A stretch of DNA of 50,890 nucleotides. Source: Eubacteriales bacterium. Its GTDB lineage: Bacteria; Bacillota; Clostridia; Oscillospirales; Oscillospiraceae. The stretch covers positions 1 to 50,890 of the forward strand of contig JAUNSH010000015.1 of NCBI GenBank assembly GCA_030539285.1, in the 5' to 3' direction. A model generated the notes under the pieces. It did not search any database and was not told where the DNA came from. It worked only from the letters and a program-made list of their open reading frames with translations. The position numbers and the translations under genes are program-made. Each line of letters opens with the position of its first letter. The first letter of the stretch is position 1. Positions 1 through 7,714 of this stretch are shown here, piece after piece.

Positions 1-79
1 CGGATGCCGTGATGGTCAGAAAGGACATACACAGCATCAGCACCGCCAACAGGGTGAAAAAGCGGCGATTAAGCCTCAA
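1..79 (-). CDS. DUF4366 / CD1107-type ICE protein, N-terminal fragment (runs off left edge)
   Basis: Only the first 26 or so codons are in the window. The frame opens with TTG at 79-77, placed nine bases after a strong AAGGAGG, and overlaps the end of the DUF4315 gene by 11 bp. The peptide begins MRLNRRFFTLLAVLMLCMSF, a classic signal peptide or membrane anchor with basic residues followed by a hydrophobic run. In Tn1549-like elements the gene after NlpC/P60 and DUF4315 is usually a secreted DUF4366 (CD1107) protein. The assignment therefore rests on position plus the signal peptide, not on the domain itself, which lies outside the window. Confidence 0.6.
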   Translation of the reverse strand, partial: MRLNRRFFTLLAVLMLCMSFLTITAS

Positions 80-314
80 TGGAAGCATCCTCCTTTTCCT
101 TGGTTTCGGCAGCTTTGGGGGAAGCCTGGACTTTTGCCAGCAGACCGGACAATTCCTCCGGGGTCAGACCGCACTCCCGAACCATGCCGATGATGTCGAT
201 GTTCTCCAGCTCCTGAATCTGCTGTTTCAGCTCTGTATTTCGGGACTGGAGCTTGCTGATCTTCTCCGTGTTTTTTTCCAGTTCGGCACGGAGTTTTTGA
301 AGTTTGGGATTCAT
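69..314 (-). CDS. DUF4315 family ICE protein
   Basis: An 81-residue protein starting MNPKLQKLRAELEK. The ATG at 314 is preceded by AAGGAGCG at good spacing, which is better than the upstream in-frame ATG at 347 that overlaps the previous gene. The first half is a charged heptad-like coiled coil (KLQKLRAELEKNTEKISKL). The second half has a short helix with TPEELSGLLAKV. Such small coiled-coil proteins sit directly after the NlpC/P60 gene in Tn1549/CTn-type elements and are annotated DUF4315. The role is unknown but it is presumably part of the mating apparatus. It lies 16 bp after the hydrolase stop, so it is co-transcribed. Confidence 0.82.
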   Translation of the reverse strand: MNPKLQKLRAELEKNTEKISKLQSRNTELKQQIQELENIDIIGMVRECGLTPEELSGLLAKVQASPKAAETKEKEDASIEA

Positions 315-330
315 AAAATCACGCTCCTTA

Positions 331-2025
331 TCAGGGCAGACGCCCATAGGTGTAGAAATGGGACTGCCAGTATTGTGTGTTGATATTTGTGTAGGTGATG
401 GGGTCGCCGCAGTGGATCATGCGATTGTTGCCTACATAGATACCTACATGGGAAACGCCGGGTGTGTCATAGGTTCCGACGAAAAATACCAGATCACCGG
501 GACGGGCGTTGCTGCGGGACACAGGCGTACAGATATTGCACAGGCCCTGGGCGCTTAACCGCCCCACGTTCCAGCCGCTGTGATTGATAACCCAGGAAAC
601 AAAGCCGGAGCAGTCGAAGGAGGTGCTGGGACTGCTGCCGCCCCAGACATAGGGATAGCCCAGATATTTTTCCGCTTCCTTTATCATGGCGGCAAATTCC
701 GCATCCTCCAGCGCTTCAGGTGGAATATCGTAATCGGTGTAGCTGTTTACCAGATGCTTGTCGATGTATTCGGAATCCGGGAACAGGTCAGGGCGGTTGC
801 CAAGAGTAGCCATATACAGTGCATACCGGCTTAAAGTTTCCTCATTCATGATATACACAGGCACATGGCTCAGATCAAAGTTCTCCAGCGTTACCGTACA
901 GGAGGAATAGTCATACGGCTCAGCATTTTCCGCCCAGGCGGGAACATCCTCCCCGGTGTCAGGATCACGGTAACGGGTTTCCGTTTCCACATCCACAGTC
1001 AGGATATACTGCTTTTCAAACAGCATATCCAGCGTATCCATTACCTCGCTGAGTGTCCATTCTCCCGGATGAAGGGCGGACAGAATTGCTGTCAGCACAT
1101 AGGGGTCATGGCCGATTTCATCCAGATCGCAGCTGTATTCGTCGTAGTCATGGGTGATTTCAAAGCGGTCAAGCTGCCGCTGCAATGCCTGTTCCATGGC
1201 ACAGTAAGCAGCTTCCGCCCCGACAATGGCATCATCCGAAGCGGCATAGCTTCCGGAGGCAAGTCCAGCGCCGATACCCTCCACCATCATGGAGCAGGAG
1301 GACACGGCATTGAGCAGAAATGCCAGCATCAACAGGAGGCCAAGGACAGCGGCGAACCCCTTTTTATGACGCAAGACGAAAGCCGCTGACTTTCCTGTTT
1401 CCTCTGCCGTGGTTTTCGCAGCCTTTGCGGCATTCCCGGCAGTGTGAGCGGCAGTGGATGCCCCTCTGCCAGCTTTGGCAGCAGCATACTGGCGCTTGAT
1501 GGCCTGCTTCTGACGCCACCGGGACAAAGGGTTGCTGGTGGGCTGTTCCACCTCCGCTTTCTTTTGCAAGGCGTGGAGATTGGCTTTCTCAAGCTGCTTT
1601 TCCGCACGGGCAGCGGCACGGTAGGGCTGGAGCTGGGCATGATGGTGGGCTTCCTGAAGGAGGTGCCCTGTGCCCTCGGCGGTATCCAAAGTGCTCCCCG
1701 CAGCTTCCACCCCTGCATTATCATCCTCGGATTCCCGTAGATTCCGGCGAATTTGTCTGCGGACAGCGGCGGCAGGAGCGTCGGTGACTTTGAGCTGGGA
1801 GGGCGGCTTTTTCTCGGTATCTTCAAAATGCAGCTTCACCTTGATTTTGCCGCTGCTGTTGTCGGTAATCAGTTCCCGCTTGATAACTTTTTTGGTGGGG
1901 ATTTTTGCCTGGGCTTTCTCCGCCTTGTCAGCAGCCTTTTCCGCTTTCCGAACCGCCTTGCCCATGACGGGATCAGCTCGCTCCGCATCGGTGAATTGCA
2001 GCCGGGATTCATGCAAACCAACCAC
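331..2025 (-). CDS. NlpC/P60 peptidoglycan hydrolase of the conjugation machine (CD1108 type)
   Basis: This is a membrane-anchored cell-wall hydrolase that opens peptidoglycan for the type IV secretion channel. Residues 1-200 are a cytoplasmic, highly charged Lys/Ala-rich region. A single membrane segment follows (FAAVLGLLLMLAFLLNAVSS), then a linker domain and a C-terminal NlpC/P60 domain of about 120 residues. The catalytic Cys is in FDCSGFV (near 472), the His in SHVGIYVG (near 526), and a third polar residue lies in MIHCGD (near 538). All the active-site positions look intact. The listed start is GTG at 2025. A TTG at 2016, five bases after AGGTGG, is equally plausible. The gene overlaps the upstream small gene by 17 bp. 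Confidence 0.9.
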   Translation of the reverse strand: MVGLHESRLQFTDAERADPVMGKAVRKAEKAADKAEKAQAKIPTKKVIKRELITDNSSGKIKVKLHFEDTEKKPPSQLKVTDAPAAAVRRQIRRNLRESEDDNAGVEAAGSTLDTAEGTGHLLQEAHHHAQLQPYRAAARAEKQLEKANLHALQKKAEVEQPTSNPLSRWRQKQAIKRQYAAAKAGRGASTAAHTAGNAAKAAKTTAEETGKSAAFVLRHKKGFAAVLGLLLMLAFLLNAVSSCSMMVEGIGAGLASGSYAASDDAIVGAEAAYCAMEQALQRQLDRFEITHDYDEYSCDLDEIGHDPYVLTAILSALHPGEWTLSEVMDTLDMLFEKQYILTVDVETETRYRDPDTGEDVPAWAENAEPYDYSSCTVTLENFDLSHVPVYIMNEETLSRYALYMATLGNRPDLFPDSEYIDKHLVNSYTDYDIPPEALEDAEFAAMIKEAEKYLGYPYVWGGSSPSTSFDCSGFVSWVINHSGWNVGRLSAQGLCNICTPVSRSNARPGDLVFFVGTYDTPGVSHVGIYVGNNRMIHCGDPITYTNINTQYWQSHFYTYGRLP

Positions 2026-2368
2026 CTGCCAGCATATCTTTCAGAAGGACGTTCATTTCCGCATACACAGCGAACCGATCCAACGTCAGTTTGGGATAAA
2101 AAAGCATACAGGCCCAGAATGTCAGTAAAACCCTTTCTGCTGCATCAAAACCGCCATTCTGAGGCATCCTCTGAAGCGGCTGCTCTTTTGCGAGAATCGC
2201 ATTGAAGCGTGCGAATCCTGCCTGCCCGATTTCGGTCAAAGCTGCTTCGCTGCCCTTATTTTCGGTACAGTAGTCGATTGCCAGGGCAAGCATCTGAATA
2301 CATTTGCTGTATTCAGCCGACACAGCAATGGGCAGTGCTTTTCCGTTCCGGATTTCATTCGCCGTCAT
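2009..2368 (-). CDS. Hypothetical ICE protein between virB4 and the NlpC/P60 gene
   Basis: A 119-residue soluble, mostly helical protein with no signal peptide, no membrane segment and no motif I recognise. ATG at 2368 follows AAGGAGG by nine bases, a very good ribosome binding site. It overlaps virB4 by 14 bp upstream and the hydrolase gene by 17 bp downstream, so it is translationally coupled within the conjugation operon. The sequence is rich in Ala, Leu and aromatic residues (ERVLLTFWACMLFYP). A cytoplasmic accessory role in mating-pair assembly is possible from position only. Confidence 0.65.
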   Translation of the reverse strand: MTANEIRNGKALPIAVSAEYSKCIQMLALAIDYCTENKGSEAALTEIGQAGFARFNAILAKEQPLQRMPQNGGFDAAERVLLTFWACMLFYPKLTLDRFAVYAEMNVLLKDMLAGGWFA

Positions 2369-4751
2369 TGGTGTTTTCCTCCTTTTGATCTGCTGGACGG
2401 GTGGTCATGAGGCGGTAAAGCTCCGTATCCTTGGGGAAGTTATCCACGAAGGGCACAATGGTATCGCCGTAGAACAACAGTCCCTCCCCCGAATTGGAAT
2501 GGGTCACATAGGAAAGCTGGTGGGGAGAAATGCCGAGCTGCTGGGCGAGAATCTTCCGGTCGCCAGCGGCCTGATTGAGCATATAGATAAAATCCGAATT
2601 TTCAAAGATATTCTCAACCTCGCGGCTGGCAAGCAAGTCCTTGACATTCTGGGTAATGCCGGTGGGGATTCCGCCCCATTTACGGAACCGCTTCCAGATT
2701 TCCACGGAATAGGCGGCGGTCTGTTCCTCCTTCAGCAGCAGGTGGAACTCGTCAATGTAGTACCGGGTGGCTTTGCTGGCTTCCCGGTTGATGGTGACGC
2801 GGTTCCAGACCTGATCCTGAACAATCAGCATACCGATCTTCTTGAGCTGCTTACCCAGCTCCTTGATGTCATAGCACACCACCCGGTTGCTCACATCCAC
2901 ATCGGTCTGGTGGTTGAACACATTCAGAGAACCGGTGACATAGATTTCCAGAGCCGTGGCAACAAACTGGGCTTCCTTTTCCTCCTGCTTACGCAGGCAA
3001 TCATAGAGATCGCCGAGGATGGGCATATTCTCCGGCTTGGGGTCGTTGAGGTAGTCCTGATACACCATCCGCACACAGCGGTCAATGATGGTTTTCTCCA
3101 CCGGCTTCAGGCCGTCCTTGCCGCCCACAATCAGCTCACACAGAGACAAAATAAAGTCCGATTTCAGCGAAAGCGGGTTTTCCTCGTCGCTGTAATTGAG
3201 GTTGATGTCCATGGGGTTGATGTGGTGCTTGGAGGTGGGCGAAATCTTGATGACCTGTCCCTCCAGACGCTGCACCAGGGGAAAGTATTCGCCTTCCGGG
3301 TCGCAAATCATAATGTCATCGTCGGTGGCGAGGAACACATTGGAGATTTCCCGTTTGGCGGAGAAGGACTTGCCGGAACCGGGGGTGCCGAGAATCAGAC
3401 CGTTGGGATTTTTCAGCAGCTTCCGATCCACCATGATGATGTTGTTACTTAGGGCGTTGATACCGTAGTACAGCGCCTCCGGGCTGTCCTGGAACAGTTC
3501 CTGGGTGGTAAAGGGAACGAAAATCGCCACGCCGGAGGAGGTCAGTCCCCGCTGAATCTCAATCTGGTTTAGGCCCAGGGGCAGGCTGCTGACCATACCT
3601 TCCTCCTGCTGATAGTCCAGCGCCGTAATGCTGCAATTATATTTCTGGGCTATGGAATTGGTCTGAAACACATTGTTGTCCAGCTGCCGCTTGGTATCGG
3701 CGGTGTTGAGGATCAGGAAAGTGACCAGAAACATACGCTGGTTCCGGCTCTGAAGGTCAGACAGCAGCTTTTTCGCTTCGGCCCCGTAGGTGGCAAGGTC
3801 GGAGGGAATGATATCCATGTCATATCCGGCACGGACAGCCTTTTTCTGTTCCTCAATCTTACTCTTATCCAGATCGGTGATGGTGCGCTTGATGGTTTTG
3901 ATGGCGCTGACCTGATCCACGGACTGCACATGGATATTCACCACAATGTTGCTTTCAATATCCAGAAAGTCCTTGAGAATCCGGTCACTCAGCTCCGGGG
4001 CCAGAATCTGCAGGAAGCTGACAGATGCAAACTTCCTGCCCATGCGGAAATCCTTCGCACGGCTGAACAGGAAGGAGCTGGGGGCAATGTAATCCTTGGT
4101 GGACAGCCCGGAGCGGGGCAGATCTTCCCAGCGGAACACAAAAGGCTCCGGTGTGTCCATGCGGAGAATGTCATGGAGAACCCGGAGCCGTTCCTGTCCG
4201 TTCAGCACCTCGGCGCTGACGCCCAGCCGTTTGAAGTTGTTGAGGATGTCCGTTTCAATGCGTTCCAGCCGGGGCTTTGCAGAGCGGATGTTGTCGGCAT
4301 CGATGCCGAAGGTGAGATACTTGGTTTTTACAATGCCGTTGTTGCCCTTTGCCTGCTGCTCCTGGATGATTTTGGACAGCTCCCGCTGGATGCTCTCAAA
4401 CTGGTCAGAGCGCAGCGGAATTGCCCGGGCAAAGGATTCCCGGAGCGCGGTCAGATTCACGAAGGAAAACTGGAACTTGATGGAGCTGTCAAAGTAATTG
4501 AGGAAATCACACCAGCCGTCGAAAATGGCCTGCTTGTCCTCGTTGTCCGAGAGCTGGTAGTTGATGTCCCGGAACTGGATGGTTTTGGTAAAGTGGGTGG
4601 GCGTGACCTGACAGATTCCGTCTACACGGATTTGCAGGTAGGGAATGCTGTCCTGGGCGGACATTTCCTTCTTATCTGTCCGCTTTGCCCTTGAGATAGC
4701 GGCCTGTACTGCTTTCCTTTCGGCGCGGGACAGCTTTCTTTGGGTGGACAA
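2355..4751 (-). CDS. virB4: VirB4-type conjugative ATPase
   Basis: This is the main ATPase that energises assembly of the type IV secretion system of the ICE, acting at the cytoplasmic face of the membrane. In the 798-residue protein the N-terminal half (about 30-430) is the VirB4/TraE family domain. The C-terminal half is a RecA-like domain with Walker A GTPGSGKS (455-462), a DPEGEY segment soon after it, and Walker B YYIDEFHLL (Asp667, Glu668). The start is TTG at 4751, nine bases after a perfect AAGGAGG. This gives an 80-bp overlap with prgI. An ATG at 4664 just after the prgI stop is the alternative but has poor spacing. The protein is full length and intact. Confidence 0.93.
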   Translation of the reverse strand: MSTQRKLSRAERKAVQAAISRAKRTDKKEMSAQDSIPYLQIRVDGICQVTPTHFTKTIQFRDINYQLSDNEDKQAIFDGWCDFLNYFDSSIKFQFSFVNLTALRESFARAIPLRSDQFESIQRELSKIIQEQQAKGNNGIVKTKYLTFGIDADNIRSAKPRLERIETDILNNFKRLGVSAEVLNGQERLRVLHDILRMDTPEPFVFRWEDLPRSGLSTKDYIAPSSFLFSRAKDFRMGRKFASVSFLQILAPELSDRILKDFLDIESNIVVNIHVQSVDQVSAIKTIKRTITDLDKSKIEEQKKAVRAGYDMDIIPSDLATYGAEAKKLLSDLQSRNQRMFLVTFLILNTADTKRQLDNNVFQTNSIAQKYNCSITALDYQQEEGMVSSLPLGLNQIEIQRGLTSSGVAIFVPFTTQELFQDSPEALYYGINALSNNIIMVDRKLLKNPNGLILGTPGSGKSFSAKREISNVFLATDDDIMICDPEGEYFPLVQRLEGQVIKISPTSKHHINPMDINLNYSDEENPLSLKSDFILSLCELIVGGKDGLKPVEKTIIDRCVRMVYQDYLNDPKPENMPILGDLYDCLRKQEEKEAQFVATALEIYVTGSLNVFNHQTDVDVSNRVVCYDIKELGKQLKKIGMLIVQDQVWNRVTINREASKATRYYIDEFHLLLKEEQTAAYSVEIWKRFRKWGGIPTGITQNVKDLLASREVENIFENSDFIYMLNQAAGDRKILAQQLGISPHQLSYVTHSNSGEGLLFYGDTIVPFVDNFPKDTELYRLMTTRPADQKEENTNDGE

Positions 4752-5103
4752 TCCGATATACCTCCTTGTCTAACTGGTTTTGCCGTTCAATGACGGCATA
4801 GAAGTTGTTGGTTTTGTAGGGGCGCTTTTTGGGGCGAAGCACCAGAACCCGAATCATATTGCGGATGATGACCTCCAGATGCTGCCCGTTCTTTTCGTAC
4901 AAGGCGAACAGAAAAGCAGGCAGCATGGTGAGAATCATGAGCATGGCGGCAGAGGAATTGCCCAGCGGCTCCTTGGTTGCGAAATACAGGGGGATGCCAA
5001 TGAGCAGGCCAAGGCTGAAGCAGATCAGCTGCCGCTTGGTCAGATTGAAAAGAACCTTGCTTTTGACCTTGGTAAGGTCCTTGGGAACGGTTACATAGGG
5101 CAT
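4672..5103 (-). CDS. PrgI family conjugal transfer membrane protein
   Basis: A 143-residue inner-membrane component of Gram-positive conjugation systems, equivalent in position to VirB3. It begins MPYVTVPKDLTKVKSKVLF, the usual opening of PrgI proteins (short tail, then PKDL). Two membrane segments follow (LICFSLGLLIGIPLYFA and AAMLMILTMLPAFLFALY), then a basic cytoplasmic tail. The ATG is preceded by AAGGAGG at seven bases. It sits between virB6 and virB4, the standard order in MPF-FA type systems, and its 3' end overlaps the virB4 start region by 80 bp, implying coupled translation. Confidence 0.9.
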   Translation of the reverse strand: MPYVTVPKDLTKVKSKVLFNLTKRQLICFSLGLLIGIPLYFATKEPLGNSSAAMLMILTMLPAFLFALYEKNGQHLEVIIRNMIRVLVLRPKKRPYKTNNFYAVIERQNQLDKEVYRIVHPKKAVPRRKESSTGRYLKGKADR

Positions 5104-5115
5104 TTTCTATCCTCC

Positions 5116-5985
5116 TTAGTGGGCATTGAATACGGAGCGGGCAAGGCTGCTGGTCTTGAACAGGCAGAAGCAGAGCAGCACCGTGTAGCCCATACAGGTC
5201 CAGATGGCGGTGCTTATATCGGTGGATACGGAGATGTTCTGCACCAGCACCGAGTAGATCGCTACGCAGACCATAATGAGAAACGCCTGAAAGCCCAGGG
5301 CGAACAGGGTGCGCAGATAGTTCTGCCCCATCTGACCCCATTCCCGGTTTGCCATGGTCGCCATTGGAATTGGGGCTACCGAAGTCACCAAGTACACCTC
5401 AATCATGCGCCCGTAGATGACAATGAAAATGCAGATGGTGATGGCCCAGGTACAGATACCCACGAACAGGGACTGAAACCACAGTCCCAGCAGCGGCCCC
5501 ACATCCACTTCCATGAGCCTGCTTTCCAAATCCGTGACCACCGAGGAAATGTCGATGCTGGTATTTCCGATCATGACCCCGGCAGCGCCGTTGACAACGC
5601 TCTGGGCAGCATCAAAGATGCCCATGACGATTGTCCAGGTGTTGGACACGATGAGAACCGCGGCGGCGGACTTGAACACCCATTTGAAGAACATCCAGGT
5701 GTCCACATCATTGAGGTTATTGCGGTCCGTGATGAGCTGGATCAGCTCCAGGGTCATGACGATTGCTAGAATCGCTCCGGCCAGGGGGAGAATCACATTA
5801 TTGGAAAGGTTCTGAATCATGTTGAAGATGCCGCTGTTCCACGCCTGGGGGGTCAGACCAACCTGACCGGCGATTTCTCCAATCTGTTCATTGGTGGAAT
5901 CGAACATTCCGGACAGGTTGCTGACGATACCGCTGACAAGCACCTCCTTCAGCCAGTCCGTGATGCTGTTCCAGATAAAATCCAT
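5116..5985 (-). CDS. VirB6/TrbL-like polytopic conjugation protein (CD1112 type)
   Basis: A 289-residue polytopic membrane protein of the mating channel. At least six hydrophobic segments are visible, for example NVILPLAGAILAIVMTLELI, AAAVLIVSNTWTIVMGIF, WAITICIFIVIYGRMIEVYL, FALGFQAFLIMVCVAIYS and MGYTVLLCFCLFKTS. The order virB6, prgI, virB4, NlpC/P60 is the core of Tn1549-like transfer modules, where this protein is annotated VirB6/TrbL (CD1112 family). ATG at 5985 follows GGAGGT by seven bases. Only 12 bp separate it from prgI. The gene directly upstream is a sortase, so the pilus cargo feeds straight into the transfer operon. Confidence 0.88.
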   Translation of the reverse strand: MDFIWNSITDWLKEVLVSGIVSNLSGMFDSTNEQIGEIAGQVGLTPQAWNSGIFNMIQNLSNNVILPLAGAILAIVMTLELIQLITDRNNLNDVDTWMFFKWVFKSAAAVLIVSNTWTIVMGIFDAAQSVVNGAAGVMIGNTSIDISSVVTDLESRLMEVDVGPLLGLWFQSLFVGICTWAITICIFIVIYGRMIEVYLVTSVAPIPMATMANREWGQMGQNYLRTLFALGFQAFLIMVCVAIYSVLVQNISVSTDISTAIWTCMGYTVLLCFCLFKTSSLARSVFNAH

Positions 5986-6003
5986 TGTGTTACCTCCGAT
6001 CCG

Positions 6004-6780
6004 TTATGATTTTTGGGCTTCGGGGGATTCCACACGCTCACAGTAAACCACATACCGCTGCTTTCCCCCGGAAGCGTAGGGGTGGCAGGTCAGCAGGGTC
6101 AGCAGCTCCCGCCCCGGCTGAATCAGAATTTCCTCTACATCGTTGGGGTCGATGATCTTAATTTCGCAGACCCGGTAGGTCAGCGTCTCCCAAAGGTTTG
6201 TAATGGAAACCGTGTCACCGACCTTTAGCTTGTCGATGTAGCGAAAGTAGCTGGCACCGTTGTAGCCCCGGTGTCCGGCAATGACGCAGTTGGTGTTATC
6301 CCCGCCAATGGGCAGGCTGGTTTGGCTCAGATGGGCGGCACCGGCTGCCATGTGCTGTTCTGTTGCACCGAGAAAGATCGGCATTTCCAGCTCCATAGCC
6401 GGAATGGAAATCACGCCGAAAACCTCATCCGCAAGACCATACTGCGTCAGGGTAAAGCTGGGCTTCTGGTAATCGTATTGGCAGGACAGCCCTGCCTGCC
6501 CCTGAGTGTAGATGGTTTCGTTGTAGCAAACCATGTCTGCCCACAGCTCCGGGTAGGCCCTTTCATTTTCCGGGGCAGTCGGCTCGGTGGAATCGATGGT
6601 GACAATGACTTCGGCAGTCGGTGCGATTTCACCCCGTTTCAGAAAATTCTGAGCATTCAGGAGAATCTCCCGGTCAACCATGGCACCCCAAAGATAGGGG
6701 TACAGGAGAAAGGCAAGACCGGAGGCGAACACCAGCAGCATCAGGGCAATGAGAAAGGCTCGGAGTTTACCGTTTCGCAT
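6004..6780 (-). CDS. Sortase (second sortase of the pilus cluster)
   Basis: A 258-residue membrane-anchored cysteine transpeptidase. An N-terminal signal anchor (LRAFLIALMLLVFASGLAFLL) precedes the sortase fold. The catalytic His lies in CVIAGHRGYNG, the Cys in LTLLTCHPYASGG, and the Arg in QRYVVYCER. The TLLTCHPYA signature differs from the TLVTCTPYG of the neighbouring class C enzyme. This one is therefore probably not the polymerase and may anchor the pilus or adhesin to the wall (class A/D-like; class not certain). ATG at 6780 follows AGGAGG and overlaps the upstream sortase stop by 14 bp. An in-frame ATG at 6927 would add 49 unrelated residues and is rejected. Confidence 0.88.
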   Translation of the reverse strand: MRNGKLRAFLIALMLLVFASGLAFLLYPYLWGAMVDREILLNAQNFLKRGEIAPTAEVIVTIDSTEPTAPENERAYPELWADMVCYNETIYTQGQAGLSCQYDYQKPSFTLTQYGLADEVFGVISIPAMELEMPIFLGATEQHMAAGAAHLSQTSLPIGGDNTNCVIAGHRGYNGASYFRYIDKLKVGDTVSITNLWETLTYRVCEIKIIDPNDVEEILIQPGRELLTLLTCHPYASGGKQRYVVYCERVESPEAQKS

Positions 6781-7606
6781 AGCAGCCTCCTTTCTTCCTT
6801 TTTCGGAACTTCTTCCAGCACTGTACCGAAAGGACAACCACCAGAATGACCCCTGCGGCGGCGAGAATCCCAATGAGGATGCCTTGCAGGTATTTTGCTT
6901 CCCATGTGGACACTTCCGGTTCCGCACTCTGGATTTCTTCTGTCAGGGCAGCGGCTTCCTCGTAGGGAATCCGGGAACCGCGCACCAGAAGCCGGTGTGT
7001 GTTCACTCCATAGGGGGTGCAGGTGACCAGCGTACACAGATCCTCGCCGGGGACGATACCCAGCAGGCTGGTGTCGTAGGGCAGCACAGTGTTGATCTCC
7101 ACCACCTGATACGCCAGGGTTTCGTTCAGAACATGGAGATAGAACACATCCCCGGCGGTGAGCTGTTCTAAGTCGGTGAACATTTTCTGACTTGCCATGC
7201 CGCTGTGACCGGACAAAATGGAATGAGTGCTTTCTCCACCAACTGGAAGAGAGCTGCCAAGAAGGTGCCCGATGCCGCGTTCCAGAGAATCATTTTCGGT
7301 GCCGTGATAAATGGGCAGATTTACGCTGATTTTTGGAATTACCACATAGCCCATAATGCCGTTTCCAGCGATATTGAGCTGATTGTCATAGTCTTCGGAT
7401 GCTGCCTGCAATCCTTCCTGACTGTAGGCTTCTGTCGCACCTGGGACGATGGCGCGGTTGTAAGCATTGGCAAGTTCCTTTGCTTTAAGAAGTTCGCTGT
7501 CATCTGCCTGCTCAATAATCTCCTGATAGGCAGCATGAATCTGGGAAGCATACTTCTGGTTTACATAATTACTGATAACGGGATACAGGGTCAGCCCCAG
7601 GGCCAT
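6767..7606 (-). CDS. Class C (pilin-polymerising) sortase with a non-standard start region
   Basis: This is a pilus-assembly sortase. It shows the class C hallmarks: an N-terminal anchor, a lid-type region, catalytic His in ILSGHSG, Cys and Arg in TLVTCTPYGVNTHRLLVRG, and a C-terminal transmembrane segment (GILIGILAAAGVILVVVLSV) with a basic tail. The first ATG in frame (7606) lies inside the N-terminal hydrophobic anchor. The reading frame stays open upstream to an AAGGAGG, and seven bases after it stands ACG (7654-7652) followed by KQKRITIALAVIAFL. The natural start was probably there, 16 residues earlier. The gene must either initiate at ACG or another weak codon, or make an N-terminally clipped protein. 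It overlaps the next sortase by 14 bp. Confidence 0.88.
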   Translation of the reverse strand: MALGLTLYPVISNYVNQKYASQIHAAYQEIIEQADDSELLKAKELANAYNRAIVPGATEAYSQEGLQAASEDYDNQLNIAGNGIMGYVVIPKISVNLPIYHGTENDSLERGIGHLLGSSLPVGGESTHSILSGHSGMASQKMFTDLEQLTAGDVFYLHVLNETLAYQVVEINTVLPYDTSLLGIVPGEDLCTLVTCTPYGVNTHRLLVRGSRIPYEEAAALTEEIQSAEPEVSTWEAKYLQGILIGILAAAGVILVVVLSVQCWKKFRKRKKGGCYAKR

Positions 7607-7678
7607 CAGGAACGCAATGACCGCCAGGGCGATTGTGATACGCTTTTGCTTCGTAGGAAACCCTCCTTATGGGGAAAG

Positions 7679-7702
7679 CCCCGGAGGAATGTCCCTCCGG
7701 GG
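7679..7702 (-). other. GC-rich hairpin between pilin and sortase genes
   Basis: CCCCGGAGG and CCTCCGGGG form a perfect 9-bp stem with a six-base loop, between the pilin stop (7715) and the ribosome binding site of the class C sortase. On the minus strand it is followed by CTTTCCCC, not a run of T. It is therefore more likely an mRNA processing or stabilising hairpin, or a leaky terminator that sets the pilin to sortase ratio. Confidence 0.6.
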
Positions 7703-7714
7703 CGGCGGTGAAAA

